From Siphonodentalium dalli (Eukaryota > Mollusca > Scaphopoda > Gadilida > Siphonodentaliidae): a DNA stretch of 64,000 bases. The notes below the pieces were generated by a model that saw only the letters and a program-made list of their open reading frames with translations, searched no databases and was not told where the DNA came from. Positions within the stretch are counted from its first letter, which is position 1. The number at the start of each line of letters is the position of its first letter. The stretch spans positions 185,260,796 through 185,324,795 of the forward strand of contig CP136068.1 of assembly GCA_032622095.1 (NCBI GenBank), written 5' to 3'. The position numbers and the translations under genes are program-made. Below are positions 44,711 to 55,559 of the stretch, in pieces.

Positions 44711-47700
44711 ATGAATATCAGGAATGCACAGAGCAATAAGACCTACCTGCAGGAACTTCTGAAATCCACCGACATCCTCTGCATTCAAGAACACTGGCTC
44801 TTCCAATTTCAACTGAAACACTTATCCGAGCTCTCGGAAAAACATTCTTACCATGCAAAAGCTGTTGACACAAACGATCCGATTCATCCGTCACAAGTAC
44901 CAAGAGGGTACGGAGGCGTTGCAATCTTATACAACAACAAACTAGATCTGAAATACAAGAAACATGAAGATGGAAGTAACAGAACTGTCGTGCTTGAAAT
45001 CCTCTCAACTCCACCGATCTGCATAATCTGCACATATTTGCCATCTAGAGGAACATCAACGAAAAACGAATTCATCTCGACACTCGACGAAATATCTGAA
45101 ATCGGTAAAAAGTTCATGCCAACACACATCACCCTCCTATGTGGAGATTTCAACGCCTCGCTACGCAACAGGTCAGGAAATGAAAGGGATCCTTTACTCA
45201 CCCGCCTCCAGCAAGAAATGCAACTACAGACACTCCAAACGGGAAAACCAACATTCCACCACGAAAATGGCAAGGACACGTCAGAGATTGATTACATACT
45301 GTTCAACAACATTGCAGCGAAAAACATCACCCGAATAGAAGCAGAAGACGAACACGAAACGAACACCTCCGACCATACACCAGTATTGTCGTCACTCACA
45401 ATATCCACCACAGAGAAAAAACAACGCATCGTCATACACCCAAAACCAAAATGGAACCAATGCGACAAACAACTCTACATCGCAACCATCAAAGACAACC
45501 TACTTCCACCTCCAGCTTCACCCACAACCAAAGCGGATACATTATTTCAAATCCATCACCTAATCGCCACGTTACAGAAAGCGACCAGAGCAAGCATTCC
45601 CAGTTACAAACATGAGATTGTTGTGAAACCAAAGCAACCGAAACCATGGAGCGCAGAAATTAAGCATGCTGTGGATAACAACAGAAAAGCACTGTGGACC
45701 TGGAAAGAAGCTGGGAGACCAGCACATCCGAACCCGATGTACATCGAAATGAGGAAGAAGAAGAAAGGATTAAGCAAATTGTTCCGGCAAGAAGCAGCGA
45801 AACGACGACGCGAATGTCTCGAGGAAATCATGTCGGCGTCTGGAGACCCAAAATCATTCCATCGTCTAGTCAGCATGCAAAGGAAAACTTCAACCGATCC
45901 TATAACCGAACTAATAGTGGACAACAGCACCCTATCAACTTCCGAGGACATCCTGGATGGATGGAAGAAGCACTTTGCTGGGCTAGCAACTCCTTCGGAC
46001 AATCCGAACTTTGATAAAGCGCACAAGACGCGTATCGAAATGGACTTGCCCTTCATCGAACAATTATGCTCAACCGAGCAGCGGTACGAAGTGATAACTC
46101 CCGATGAAGTCACTGCTGCAATTGCGAGTCTCAACAACAACAAGGCTGCTGATGTGATGGGACTGACAGCTGAACACCTGAAGATGGCGAAAAACATCAT
46201 CACCCCGTATTTGACGGACCTGCTGAATAGTTTCCTACGTGATGGATCTATCCCACAGATACTGAAAGAAGGATTCATCACACCAGTCCATAAAAAGAAC
46301 GATGTTCACAACCCCTCAAATTATAGAGGTATCACAGTCACAACAACCTTACTGAAGACCCTGGAGCATGTCCTAAGCAAGCGGCATGCCCCAGTATTTG
46401 AAAGAAAACAATCAGAACTCCAAACTGGCTTCACCAAAGGCAGGTCATCACTCAACGCAGCACTCATTGTCACTGAAACCATCAACGAAGCTAAAATAAA
46501 GAAGAAAAACCTGATTCTCACCACTCTAGATGCTCAAAAAGCATTTGATGTAGTCGACCACAACCTCCTACTAAGCAAACTCTTCCATGACGGCGTTCGA
46601 GGAAAGGAATGGACACTCATACAAAATCTTTACGATGGTGCCACGTCAAAGGTAAAATGGAACGGACAGCTGTCGGGCTGCTTCAAGATACAACAGGGTG
46701 TCCGGCAAGGACGCGTGCTCTCCTCATTACATTATAAACACTTCAACAACCCTCTACTATTGGACCTAGAAGACAAATACACCGGAGCAACAATCGGGAC
46801 CATACAAATCCCACACATTACATGTGCAGACGACATCGCTCTCCTGGCTCACAACTCCGCAGACATGCAACGAATGCTAACTAAGGTAGAAACCTACTCC
46901 AGTTCAGAACGGTATGGGATTAACCCGGAAAAGAGTGCGGTCATCAAATACCTTCAGAAGAAAGCAGAACCACAACATCCACTCTCCCTATTCAACAACA
47001 CTATCAACTCACCTCCAGTCGTAAAACATCTCGGCATCGACAGGAACCGTGACAACTCCGTAGACGTCGACACGAAGATAAACTCCTGCAGAAGATGTGC
47101 CTACTCACTCATGGGAGCAGGCCTACACGGGAAAACCGGCGTCACACAACATCTGAAAGCCCAATTCTGGTCGCTCTACGTCATCCCAAGAGTTACATAC
47201 GGACTGGAAGTGCTTCATATCAATACCACACAAATGGAAAAACTTGAATCACAACAAATCAGAATGCTTCGTCAGATGCAGCACTTCCCAACCAGAACAG
47301 CATCGGTGGCAGTGCTGTCCCTCATGGGAATCATTCCAATCACAACAGTCATCCATCGAAATACCCTCAATCTATTCCATCGCATCATAAGCCACCAAGA
47401 CAGTACCGAGAGAGATATAGCGATACGACAACTGGCGGTCCGAAACATCAACGACGATAGCTGGTACTCCAATGTACGCCACATCTTGAACATATATGGG
47501 CTACCTTCGGCATACCATCTGCTGAACAACCCCCCACCAAAAGAACAGTGGAAGAAAGACCTCAACTCAAAGATAGCCTATACGGTAGAGGAGAGATGGA
47601 GGCAAGAGATACAAACAAAATCCAGTCTCAAATATCTGAACCCCCACTCGGTAAACATCAAGAAGACACACCACGTATACAACACGGTGAGACCAAATCT

Positions 47701-48109
47701 ACAGGACGCCAGCCGAGCTGAAATAAAAGCCAGACTGCTGACAGGGACATACACACTACAGACGAACAAGGCCATCTTCAACCAGCACAACATTAACCCA
47801 ACATGCAAACTCTGCAATACTGCACCTGAAACGAGACAACACTTCATCGCTGAATGCCCCACCTACGAGCACATAAGATACCATACCAAAGAGATTATCT
47901 ACTCTACAATCAACACAATGAAAGACTCCATATCACTCGAAGATCCACATACATTCACACAACTCATCCTAGACGTAACGCATGCAGACATCAAACAGAT
48001 CTACACACCAAGCATCCAAGAACTGGTGAAGATCGAGCTCATCAGCAGACAATTCCTGGAGAAGATCCACCTCAAGAGAACGAACGTACTAAAGACATCC
48101 TCATGCTAG
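44711..48109 (+). CDS. LINE ORF2: APE-type endonuclease plus reverse transcriptase (1132 aa)
   Basis: The N-terminal endonuclease (1-230) shows N2, QEHW with E27, GYGGVAILY (66-74), GDFNAS with D146/N148, EIDYILF (192-198) and SDH (220-222). The reverse transcriptase (~500-780) shows NYRGIT (537-542), QTGFTKGRSS (571-580), LDAQKAFD with catalytic D607, QGVRQG (662-667) and CADD (705-708), so all three catalytic Asp are present. A C-terminal zinc-knuckle-like motif is C1032-x2-C1035-x8-H1044-x4-C1049. The protein would nick target DNA and copy the element RNA in place. The Cys in CADD replaces the more usual Tyr/Phe. The first ATG lies at residue N2 of the endonuclease, so the start is tight; a longer start through ORF1 reinitiation is possible. 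Coding capacity looks intact. Confidence 0.93.
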   Translation: MNIRNAQSNKTYLQELLKSTDILCIQEHWLFQFQLKHLSELSEKHSYHAKAVDTNDPIHPSQVPRGYGGVAILYNNKLDLKYKKHEDGSNRTVVLEILSTPPICIICTYLPSRGTSTKNEFISTLDEISEIGKKFMPTHITLLCGDFNASLRNRSGNERDPLLTRLQQEMQLQTLQTGKPTFHHENGKDTSEIDYILFNNIAAKNITRIEAEDEHETNTSDHTPVLSSLTISTTEKKQRIVIHPKPKWNQCDKQLYIATIKDNLLPPPASPTTKADTLFQIHHLIATLQKATRASIPSYKHEIVVKPKQPKPWSAEIKHAVDNNRKALWTWKEAGRPAHPNPMYIEMRKKKKGLSKLFRQEAAKRRRECLEEIMSASGDPKSFHRLVSMQRKTSTDPITELIVDNSTLSTSEDILDGWKKHFAGLATPSDNPNFDKAHKTRIEMDLPFIEQLCSTEQRYEVITPDEVTAAIASLNNNKAADVMGLTAEHLKMAKNIITPYLTDLLNSFLRDGSIPQILKEGFITPVHKKNDVHNPSNYRGITVTTTLLKTLEHVLSKRHAPVFERKQSELQTGFTKGRSSLNAALIVTETINEAKIKKKNLILTTLDAQKAFDVVDHNLLLSKLFHDGVRGKEWTLIQNLYDGATSKVKWNGQLSGCFKIQQGVRQGRVLSSLHYKHFNNPLLLDLEDKYTGATIGTIQIPHITCADDIALLAHNSADMQRMLTKVETYSSSERYGINPEKSAVIKYLQKKAEPQHPLSLFNNTINSPPVVKHLGIDRNRDNSVDVDTKINSCRRCAYSLMGAGLHGKTGVTQHLKAQFWSLYVIPRVTYGLEVLHINTTQMEKLESQQIRMLRQMQHFPTRTASVAVLSLMGIIPITTVIHRNTLNLFHRIISHQDSTERDIAIRQLAVRNINDDSWYSNVRHILNIYGLPSAYHLLNNPPPKEQWKKDLNSKIAYTVEERWRQEIQTKSSLKYLNPHSVNIKKTHHVYNTVRPNLQDASRAEIKARLLTGTYTLQTNKAIFNQHNINPTCKLCNTAPETRQHFIAECPTYEHIRYHTKEIIYSTINTMKDSISLEDPHTFTQLILDVTHADIKQIYTPSIQELVKIELISRQFLEKIHLKRTNVLKTSSC

Positions 48110-48406
48110 AGCCTGGGTCCTCCCACACACATTAAAATATATACATGTACTTTCAATAAGTAAACAGCACAAATTAAATATCTATGACTAATACGAACAA
48201 ACAATGTCTTGAAATGAACTAATGCCAAATGCATAAACTAATCATACTAACATTGACGCGTGTGAATGTGTTCCACTGATGATTCCATTGATGATTTCTT
48301 ATTGATTGATGATTATTGACATTGTTTAGGACTTCACGGACTTGCATCTAAGTCTCGGTGCCTCGACAAATCAGCGAGGGAAATTACAAGAAAGAAGAAG
48401 AAGAAC

Positions 48407-48436
48407 ATGGCAGCCGAAGGAAAATCGCCTTTGAAA
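48407..48436 (+). CDS. OVCA2: OVCA2-like gene, candidate exon 1a
   Basis: ATG in a good context (GAACATGG). It reads MAAEGKSPLK and would join ILCLHGYRQN of exon 2, and a PLK/PLR-ILCLHG sequence is typical of the family start. The donor AAA|GTTTGT is weak. It begins one base after the LINE tail. Preferred over 54046-54078 on protein similarity, not on splice strength. Confidence 0.45.
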
Positions 48437-51400
48437 GTTTGTATTTTCACATATATTTATGCTGACACTCAACGATTTTAGTGTCAATACTGATAGATAT
48501 ATATACAAAGACTTTGATCTTTTATTCATCTTTATTATCTTGCTCAATTAGCTCATTTGTCAATGGAATTGGTGGTGTAGGCAATTTTATCGACAACAAT
48601 TTTGACTCTGACTGTCTGAGTCTGACTATTGCGTCATCAGAAGTTATCAGGTCTGGCAATTCCCAATTATTGCTATTGTAGCTATTGTAGCTACATTTGA
48701 CTGTCTGGAGTTGGATGGCAGAGTGGTTATCGTGTTCGACTACTGGCCAGAGGTTTCGCTTGGACCCCGGATCGATTCACCTCGATCCTCGACAAAACAA
48801 AAGTCGGCGGTGTGACGATTTGCATTAGGTACGTCCCTACTTGAGGAGGTCCCTTTGCGGAGGTCCCCGAATTCGTGGAGGTCACCTAACATGGGCGAAA
48901 TATGTTGATTTTCATGAGGGAACGGGTGCGTATATGTCAATTGTAGTCGAAAATCTACGGGATATACTAAAGATATCCCTTCAATGTACATGCATGTGTA
49001 TAGTCAATTTTGGACTAATGTCAATTGATACGTATTTTAAACAAATAATGACACGATAATCATAATAGTGGTTTGTTCTATCAATTATATGCGCTGAGAT
49101 CTATATGTCCTCGTATGCTGGAAGAACTCCTTAAATTTGTGAATAAGATGAAGAATATTTATTAGATGTTATTTATTAAGTCAATCAAATAATATTATTC
49201 ATTAGCTTGCGCCTATAATGCTATATATATACTCCCGGAGATTGCTGCGCGGGTGTCCTGATCACGCAAATTAAATCGCGGAGGTCCCTCAACTCGCATT
49301 CATAATTCACGGAGTTCCTTCTAAATTGGCAAAACGAACAACTTTAAAGAAGGAAGTGATGGTACATTTAAGAGAAATTCAACGAATAATAATAGTTTTG
49401 TACGTCAATTATATTCTCGGATATCCCTTTGCGGAGATTGAATATTATATCACGATAAAACAATTTGCGGAGGTCCCCATATATACTAACCATGCATGCC
49501 CGAAGATTCCATTATAATTTGTGAATAAAAGAACATTGACGTTATTCAGTCCATCAAATAATATTATTCATTAACTATAGCACCTACATATACATGGTTG
49601 TCCCGATCGCGCAAATTAAATCTCGGATGTCCCTCTAATCGCATTAACAATTCGCGGAGGTTCCGCTAAATTCTCGAAATACACAACTTTATAGGGAAAG
49701 TGGTGTAAATTGGCTAATTATTAAACACATATACTTCAACGAATAATAAACAATAATGGCTTAGTTAATCAATTATATTCGTGGAGGTAATATTATTTAA
49801 TGGGCTGAAAAACATCAATAATCAATATTCTCCATCTGATTCACAAATTAAAGGGGACCTCCGGGCATGCATATACGGGCACGTATATCGGCAGTCTTTG
49901 TAAACATACACTCAGATTCATACTGATACTGAGTCTATTGTACTCCCATCAACTTTTCATTTCTGTACGGTTGCGGGCTTCCCCCAAATTACGTCACACC
50001 GCGCTAAATATAAATGTAAAATTAGTCGTGATTGACAGGTGTAAACAGGGTCACGTGCCAGTGCCGTCATGGCCGCTTCAACCCATGTGAAGCCGATTCT
50101 CAGAATCGGAATTAACAGTTGCAGGGTTTGTGACTTTCCGTTCGGCGATAGTTTTACCGACAATAAAGGTAAACAGCATCCATGTTCCAAAATGAAATGT
50201 ATTTTAAAGACAGATCTGCTTGAAATTATAAAAAATGTCAATTTATGTGGATTTCTTGGACTTAGAACAAATTATTTCTCTCTTCCGGTATAACATGACA
50301 TCATGGATACTAATTTTAACAAACTTTAGCCACACCTTCGGAATTTCCACACCAAGAGCACGTGACATGTTAATAGTTTTTAGCTCAACTTACTTTGTAA
50401 GTTTGAGCTATTGCCATGGTTTGGCGTCCGTCGTCCGTGTCCGTGTGTCCGTCAACAATTTCCTTTGGCGCGGGCTACAGGTCGTACCTTTGGTCTGATC
50501 TTTATGAAAATTGTCATGAATGTTGACATTGACATGTAGATGGGAACGAGTCATTTTGGGGTCATTCGGCCAAAAAACATGGCCGCTGGTGGCCATCTTG
50601 GATTTCAAAATTCAATCCATTGGCCGGGCTACAGGTCGTACTGTTCGTCTGATCATCATGAAATTTGTCAAGGATGTTAATAATGACTTGTAGATAGGAA
50701 CGAGTCATTTTCGGGTCATTTGGTCAAAAACATGGCCGCCAGCAGCCATCTTGGATTTTACTCTTTGCATGACTAAATCCTTTCGCGCGGGCTACAGGTC
50801 ATACCTTTGGTCTGATCTTTATGAAATTTGTCATGAATGTTGACATTGACATGTATATGGGAAAGAGTCATTTTGGGGTCATTCGCCAAAAAAACATGGC
50901 TGCTGGCAGCCATCTTGGATTTCAAAATTCAATCCATTGGCGCGAGCTACAGGTTGTACTGTTCGTCTGATCATCATGAAATTTGTAGGTCGTAGCTTTG
51001 GTCAGATCTTCATGAAATTTGTCATGGATGTTAACAATGACACGTAGATGGGAACGAGTCCTTTTGGGGTCAATTGGCCAAAAAACATGGCCGCCAGCAG
51101 CCATCTTGTATTTTACTCTTTGCATCACTAAATCCTTTGGCGCAGGTTAGACATTTCAATTAGCACCTTTCCTATTCTTCCATTTACTGTCAACCATTAA
51201 ATTATTCCCCTACCTAAGTTGAGCTACAGTGTCATTGACACTTTCATTTATTGACGCACACAGTAAGTTTTTATTTGCGGTAAATACAAGGAATCCTGGT
51301 TTGGGAAATGAAAACTGAACGAAAGGTCGTCAGACCCACTATTTTTTATATGTGGGTATGTAGTTTACTCCAGACTGGTATATCGGGACCTCCGCATATT

Positions 51401-54400
51401 CTTAAGTTATCACCGTTTTCAATCTCCGCAAAAGGGAGCTCCGCGAATATAATTGATGAATTAAGACATGATTGTTTATTATTCGTTGTATTACAGTAAC
51501 TAGCCAATATGCACCACTTTCCTTTGTGTGTTTTGCCAATTAGAGGGACATCCGCGAATTGTGAATTCGAGTTGAAGGACATCCGCGATTTAATTTGCGT
51601 GATTAGGACACCCACACAGCGTTCTCCTGGAGTACATGCAGGCGTTATAGTTAATGAATAATATTATTTAATTGACTGAACAACATCAGTAATCAATATT
51701 CTTCATCTCCACACATGCAGCGTTCTCCTGGAGTATATATATATAGGCGCTAGTTATGAATAGTAGTATTTAAATGACTGAAAGACATCAATAATTAATC
51801 AATATTCTTATTCATAAATTATAAAGGGACCTAGCTCTGGGCATACAGGGTCACGGTTACATGGGAACGACTGCAAATTCTTATCGCCGTTTTCAATGTC
51901 CGCAAAGGGACCTCCGTGAATATATATTGATGAATTAAACCATTATTATTTATTATTCATTGAAGAATATCTATTAACTATAGCCAATGTACACCACCTT
52001 CCTTCCTTAAAGATGTTTGTTTTGCCAATTGAGAGGGACCTCCGCGAATTGTGAATGCGAGTTGAGGGACATCCGCTAATTAATTTGCTTGATCGGGACA
52101 CCCACACATCGTTCTCTTGGAGTACATGCTATAGTTAAAATGCATAATGTTATTTAATTAACTGAATAACATCAATAATCAATATTCTTCATCGTATTCA
52201 CAAATTAAAGGGACCTCCGGGCATGCATATATATGGATACGGGCCTATATGTTGACCTCCACAAAATGTTATCGCCGTTTTCAATGTCCGCAAAAGGGAC
52301 CTCCTCGAATATAATTGATGAATTAAGTAATTATTATTTATTATTCATTGAAGAATATGTATAAACTATAGCAACTAGCAAGGTATACCACTTTCCTTCT
52401 TTAAAGTTGTTCCTTTTGCTAATTTACAGAGGGACCTCCGCGAATTTTGAATGCGAGTTGAAGGATCTCCGTGATATAATTTGTGCGATCGGAACACCCA
52501 TGTGCATGTAGGTGCTATAGTTAATGAATAATATTATTTAATGGACTGAATAACGTCAATATTCTTTTATTCACAAATTATAATGGAACCTTCAGGCATG
52601 CATGGTTAGTATATATGGGGACCTCCGCAAATTTTTTATCATGATATAATATTCAATCTCCGCAAAGCGATATCCGAGAATATAATTGATGGATAAAACT
52701 ATTATTATTCGTTGAATTTCTCTTAAATGTACCCTGTATATATCACTTTCCTTCTTTAAAGTTGTTCGTTTTGCCAATTTAGATGGAACTCCGTGAATTA
52801 TGAATGCGAGTTGAGGGACCTCCGCGAACTAATTTGCGTGATCAGGACACCCGTGCAGCAATCTCCGGGAATATATATATAGGCGCTAGCTAATGAATAA
52901 TATTATTTGATTGACTTAATAAATAACATCTAATAAATATTCTTCATCTTATTCACAAATTTAAGGAGTTCTTCTGGCATACGAGGACATATAGATCTAT
53001 ATAGTGAATAATTATCGTCATTTGATTTGCACCAAGTGAATTCGGCGCATATAATTGATAGAACAAATCATTATTATGATGATCGTGTCGTTATTTGTTT
53101 AAAATACGTATCAATTGACATATACGCACCCGTTCCATCATTAAAATCAACATATTTCGCCCATGTTAGAGGACCTCCACGTATTCGTGGACCTCCGCAA
53201 AGGGACCGCCGCAAATAGGGACCTACTGCAAATCGTCCCACCGAAAGTCGGGAGCTCCTAGTGCGCCTATATAAAGTATACTTCGTGAATGCCTCACTGA
53301 GGTGTCGTTAAGCAGTAATCATCTCCCGCCCGGTGTCATGTACATGGACACTGGTTTGATCACACCGTCCCATTGGGTGGGGACGTAAATGGCTGTCCCG
53401 TACATTTACAACCATGTGTGCACGATAAAGAACCCTACTGTGGGCAACGATCCATGGGTTAATGGCAAAAATTTCCTGTCAAAATTCCTCCCTTCGGGGT
53501 GTAAGTTGATAGACATTTCAGGTGATTGTGTAATAGAGTTATCTCTCTTCAGTGGTAGTGGTGCAACATATACACAGCTGTGGTATGTATATAGTGTATA
53601 TATGCGGTGGTGAGGTTGAAAAGGACATTTCAGATATTGGTGTGGTGCGGTGGTAGAATACATAAAGTACACGGAATTACCTGGTTACTCCTAAAGGAGG
53701 TTGCCCATATGTGGGCGTAAAGAAGAAGTAAGTAAGTAAGACTGTCGTAAAACATTATTTTACCAATTTGCATTACATGCAAGCATTACCGCAAGCTGTT
53801 GCAACTATGGGTGAGGGGTATCGTATAATCATATTATGTTGTTGCAACTTATGCCGATGATATTTTGGTTGCACCAGCTTGCGGAATATCCGAGAAGCAT
53901 AACTTAAGCACATGCATCTGTTTAGAAATGTGTTATGCTGTGTGATATGGGACACAGATCCATCCATATATGATCTATTCTTCTTCTATTTAGGTACAGT
54001 TGTCAGGAAAAAGTAACAAATGTTGGAATATTTTGTTACTGGTATATGAAAATGGCAAACAATATTGATTTACTAAGAGTGTAATCAAATCTTGTTCTTG
54101 TATCCCTTAATACCGAAATCACAAGCCCTCACAAAGGATTTGAATGCTTACAGATGAAGACTTAAATGAATCCTTATCTCAATCAATGCAATGGGCCAGT
54201 TACAGGCAAAATAAGCACTCTAAACAGAATTTAGCCCTCAATAGGGCCGACTTATTTAAATGAGCTTAGCACTCCCATAAGCGCTCGAAGCCTTATTAAG
54301 CCTTCGAGGATTTAGCTCATTTAAATAAGTCGGCACTATTGAAGGCTTGTCGGTTCCCGTAAGCACTCGAAGGCTAAATAAGACTTCATAATATGCATAT

Positions 54401-55525
54401 AAGACTTCAAAGGCTTATATATATTTAAGGCTTTGAAGCCTTTATATGCAAATGATGAAGGCTTATATGAAGCCTTACGGACCATGTCTCGAATCCTTAA
54501 ATTGGTCTCCAAATGCTAAAGATTATGGTGAAATAATGGCCTGTTTCCATAGAGTTACCTATACTGCATGGAAAAGAGGGATAATTCTATGCAGGATGTA
54601 CACTGTATGGGAATATGGGTAGTGTCATCAAAATTGGATATCCATTCTGGAGATGCTAGAAATAACAAAACAATTATGAAGTGATAACAATTTTATATTT
54701 GTGAAATGAAAATTTTTTAGTGTAGCAAGAATTTATGTTAGCTGTCACTATCATGTCCATGTTAAAAATTGCTAATGGTGATGTTTTTTTTGTTGTGGAT
54801 TCAATATATCTAATAAACCAACCTTTGAGTGATAATCAGTTTATGATATCATAATCAGTGTTCGCGCTGTCGGTAGCCAAATTAGCCAATGGCTAATCTT
54901 TTTCGAATTTGGCTAATGCAAATTTCATTTGGCTAAACTTTTGGCTAAACTTTTTTTGACCCGAAATGGAGAATGAAAGCATGAATTTTTGGCAAGTGGG
55001 TTTTCAATTCTGTGATGCGAACGATCTAGTCCGAAAGCATCGTAAGTGGGAATATATCGCCGATTGTACAAAGGGAAACCCGATCGCAGACAGTACAAAG
55101 GGAAACCCGTCACTGTGCACGAAAGTTGCGAAACAGCAAAAGTCATTATTTTAAATTTAATCTGCTAATCCCCATTGTCTGTCTGGTCACCCACGGGGCT
55201 CCTGCACAATGCATGTTTATGGTGACATTGTATTTATGACGGTCAAGGTTTATGAGCACCAAGTGTAAGACAATAGCTTAATCAGCCAAATGTGAATCAC
55301 GACAGATATTTTGTGGCTATTTGTCAATACCGATACATTCAAAATAATATGCATGCTTTTATGACAGATTGTAATTTGATAATGGCGTAACAATATTAAG
55401 TTATTAGTTTCCAGATGTCACTTAGATATTTTCGCAAGGATAATTAATATTTCATTATTTAATCAATTAAAAGATATTGATATAAAACAATAACATAATG
55501 ACATTAAGAAGGACAATCCCGGGTC

Positions 55526-55559
<34 letters not shown>

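Larger units (their letters stand above)
43110..48405 (+). mobile_element. Non-LTR retrotransposon (LINE) with two open ORFs
   Basis: ORF1 (PHD finger) and ORF2 (endonuclease and reverse transcriptase) are separated by 5 nt, and neither has an internal stop. A 3' UTR of about 280 bp ends in an AAGAAAGAAGAAGAAG tail (48388-48405). The coding strand is markedly A/C-rich. PHD-containing ORF1 is known from CR1-like LINEs, but the clade is left open. The 5' boundary upstream of 43110 is unknown. The tail ends directly before a candidate host start codon at 48407. Confidence 0.92.
48808..53243. mobile_element. Long-inverted-repeat (foldback-type) element, 4436 bp
   Basis: Ends are CGGTGTGACGATTTGCA and TGCAAATCGTCCCACCG, flanked by a perfect 8-bp duplication AAAGTCGG (48800-48807 and 53244-53251). 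The left arm (to about 49915) and right arm (from about 51340) are complementary and built of tandem ~370-bp units, about three on the left and five on the right. Units carry AGGGACCTCCGCGAATT, ATCGGGACACCC, TCTTTAAAGTTGTTCGTTTT and GAATAATATTATTTAATTGA. The 1.4-kb centre holds a short candidate exon and a copy of repeat L. The architecture resembles foldback/TU elements, which also use 8-9-bp duplications; the transposase source is unknown. Confidence 0.9.

Noticed and set aside
45604-46281. Minus-strand 225-residue protein
   Set aside because: Antisense shadow of LINE ORF2.
48713-48790. Functional tRNA gene
   Set aside because: The arms do not pair as a tRNA, and it is the head of a SINE with a target duplication.
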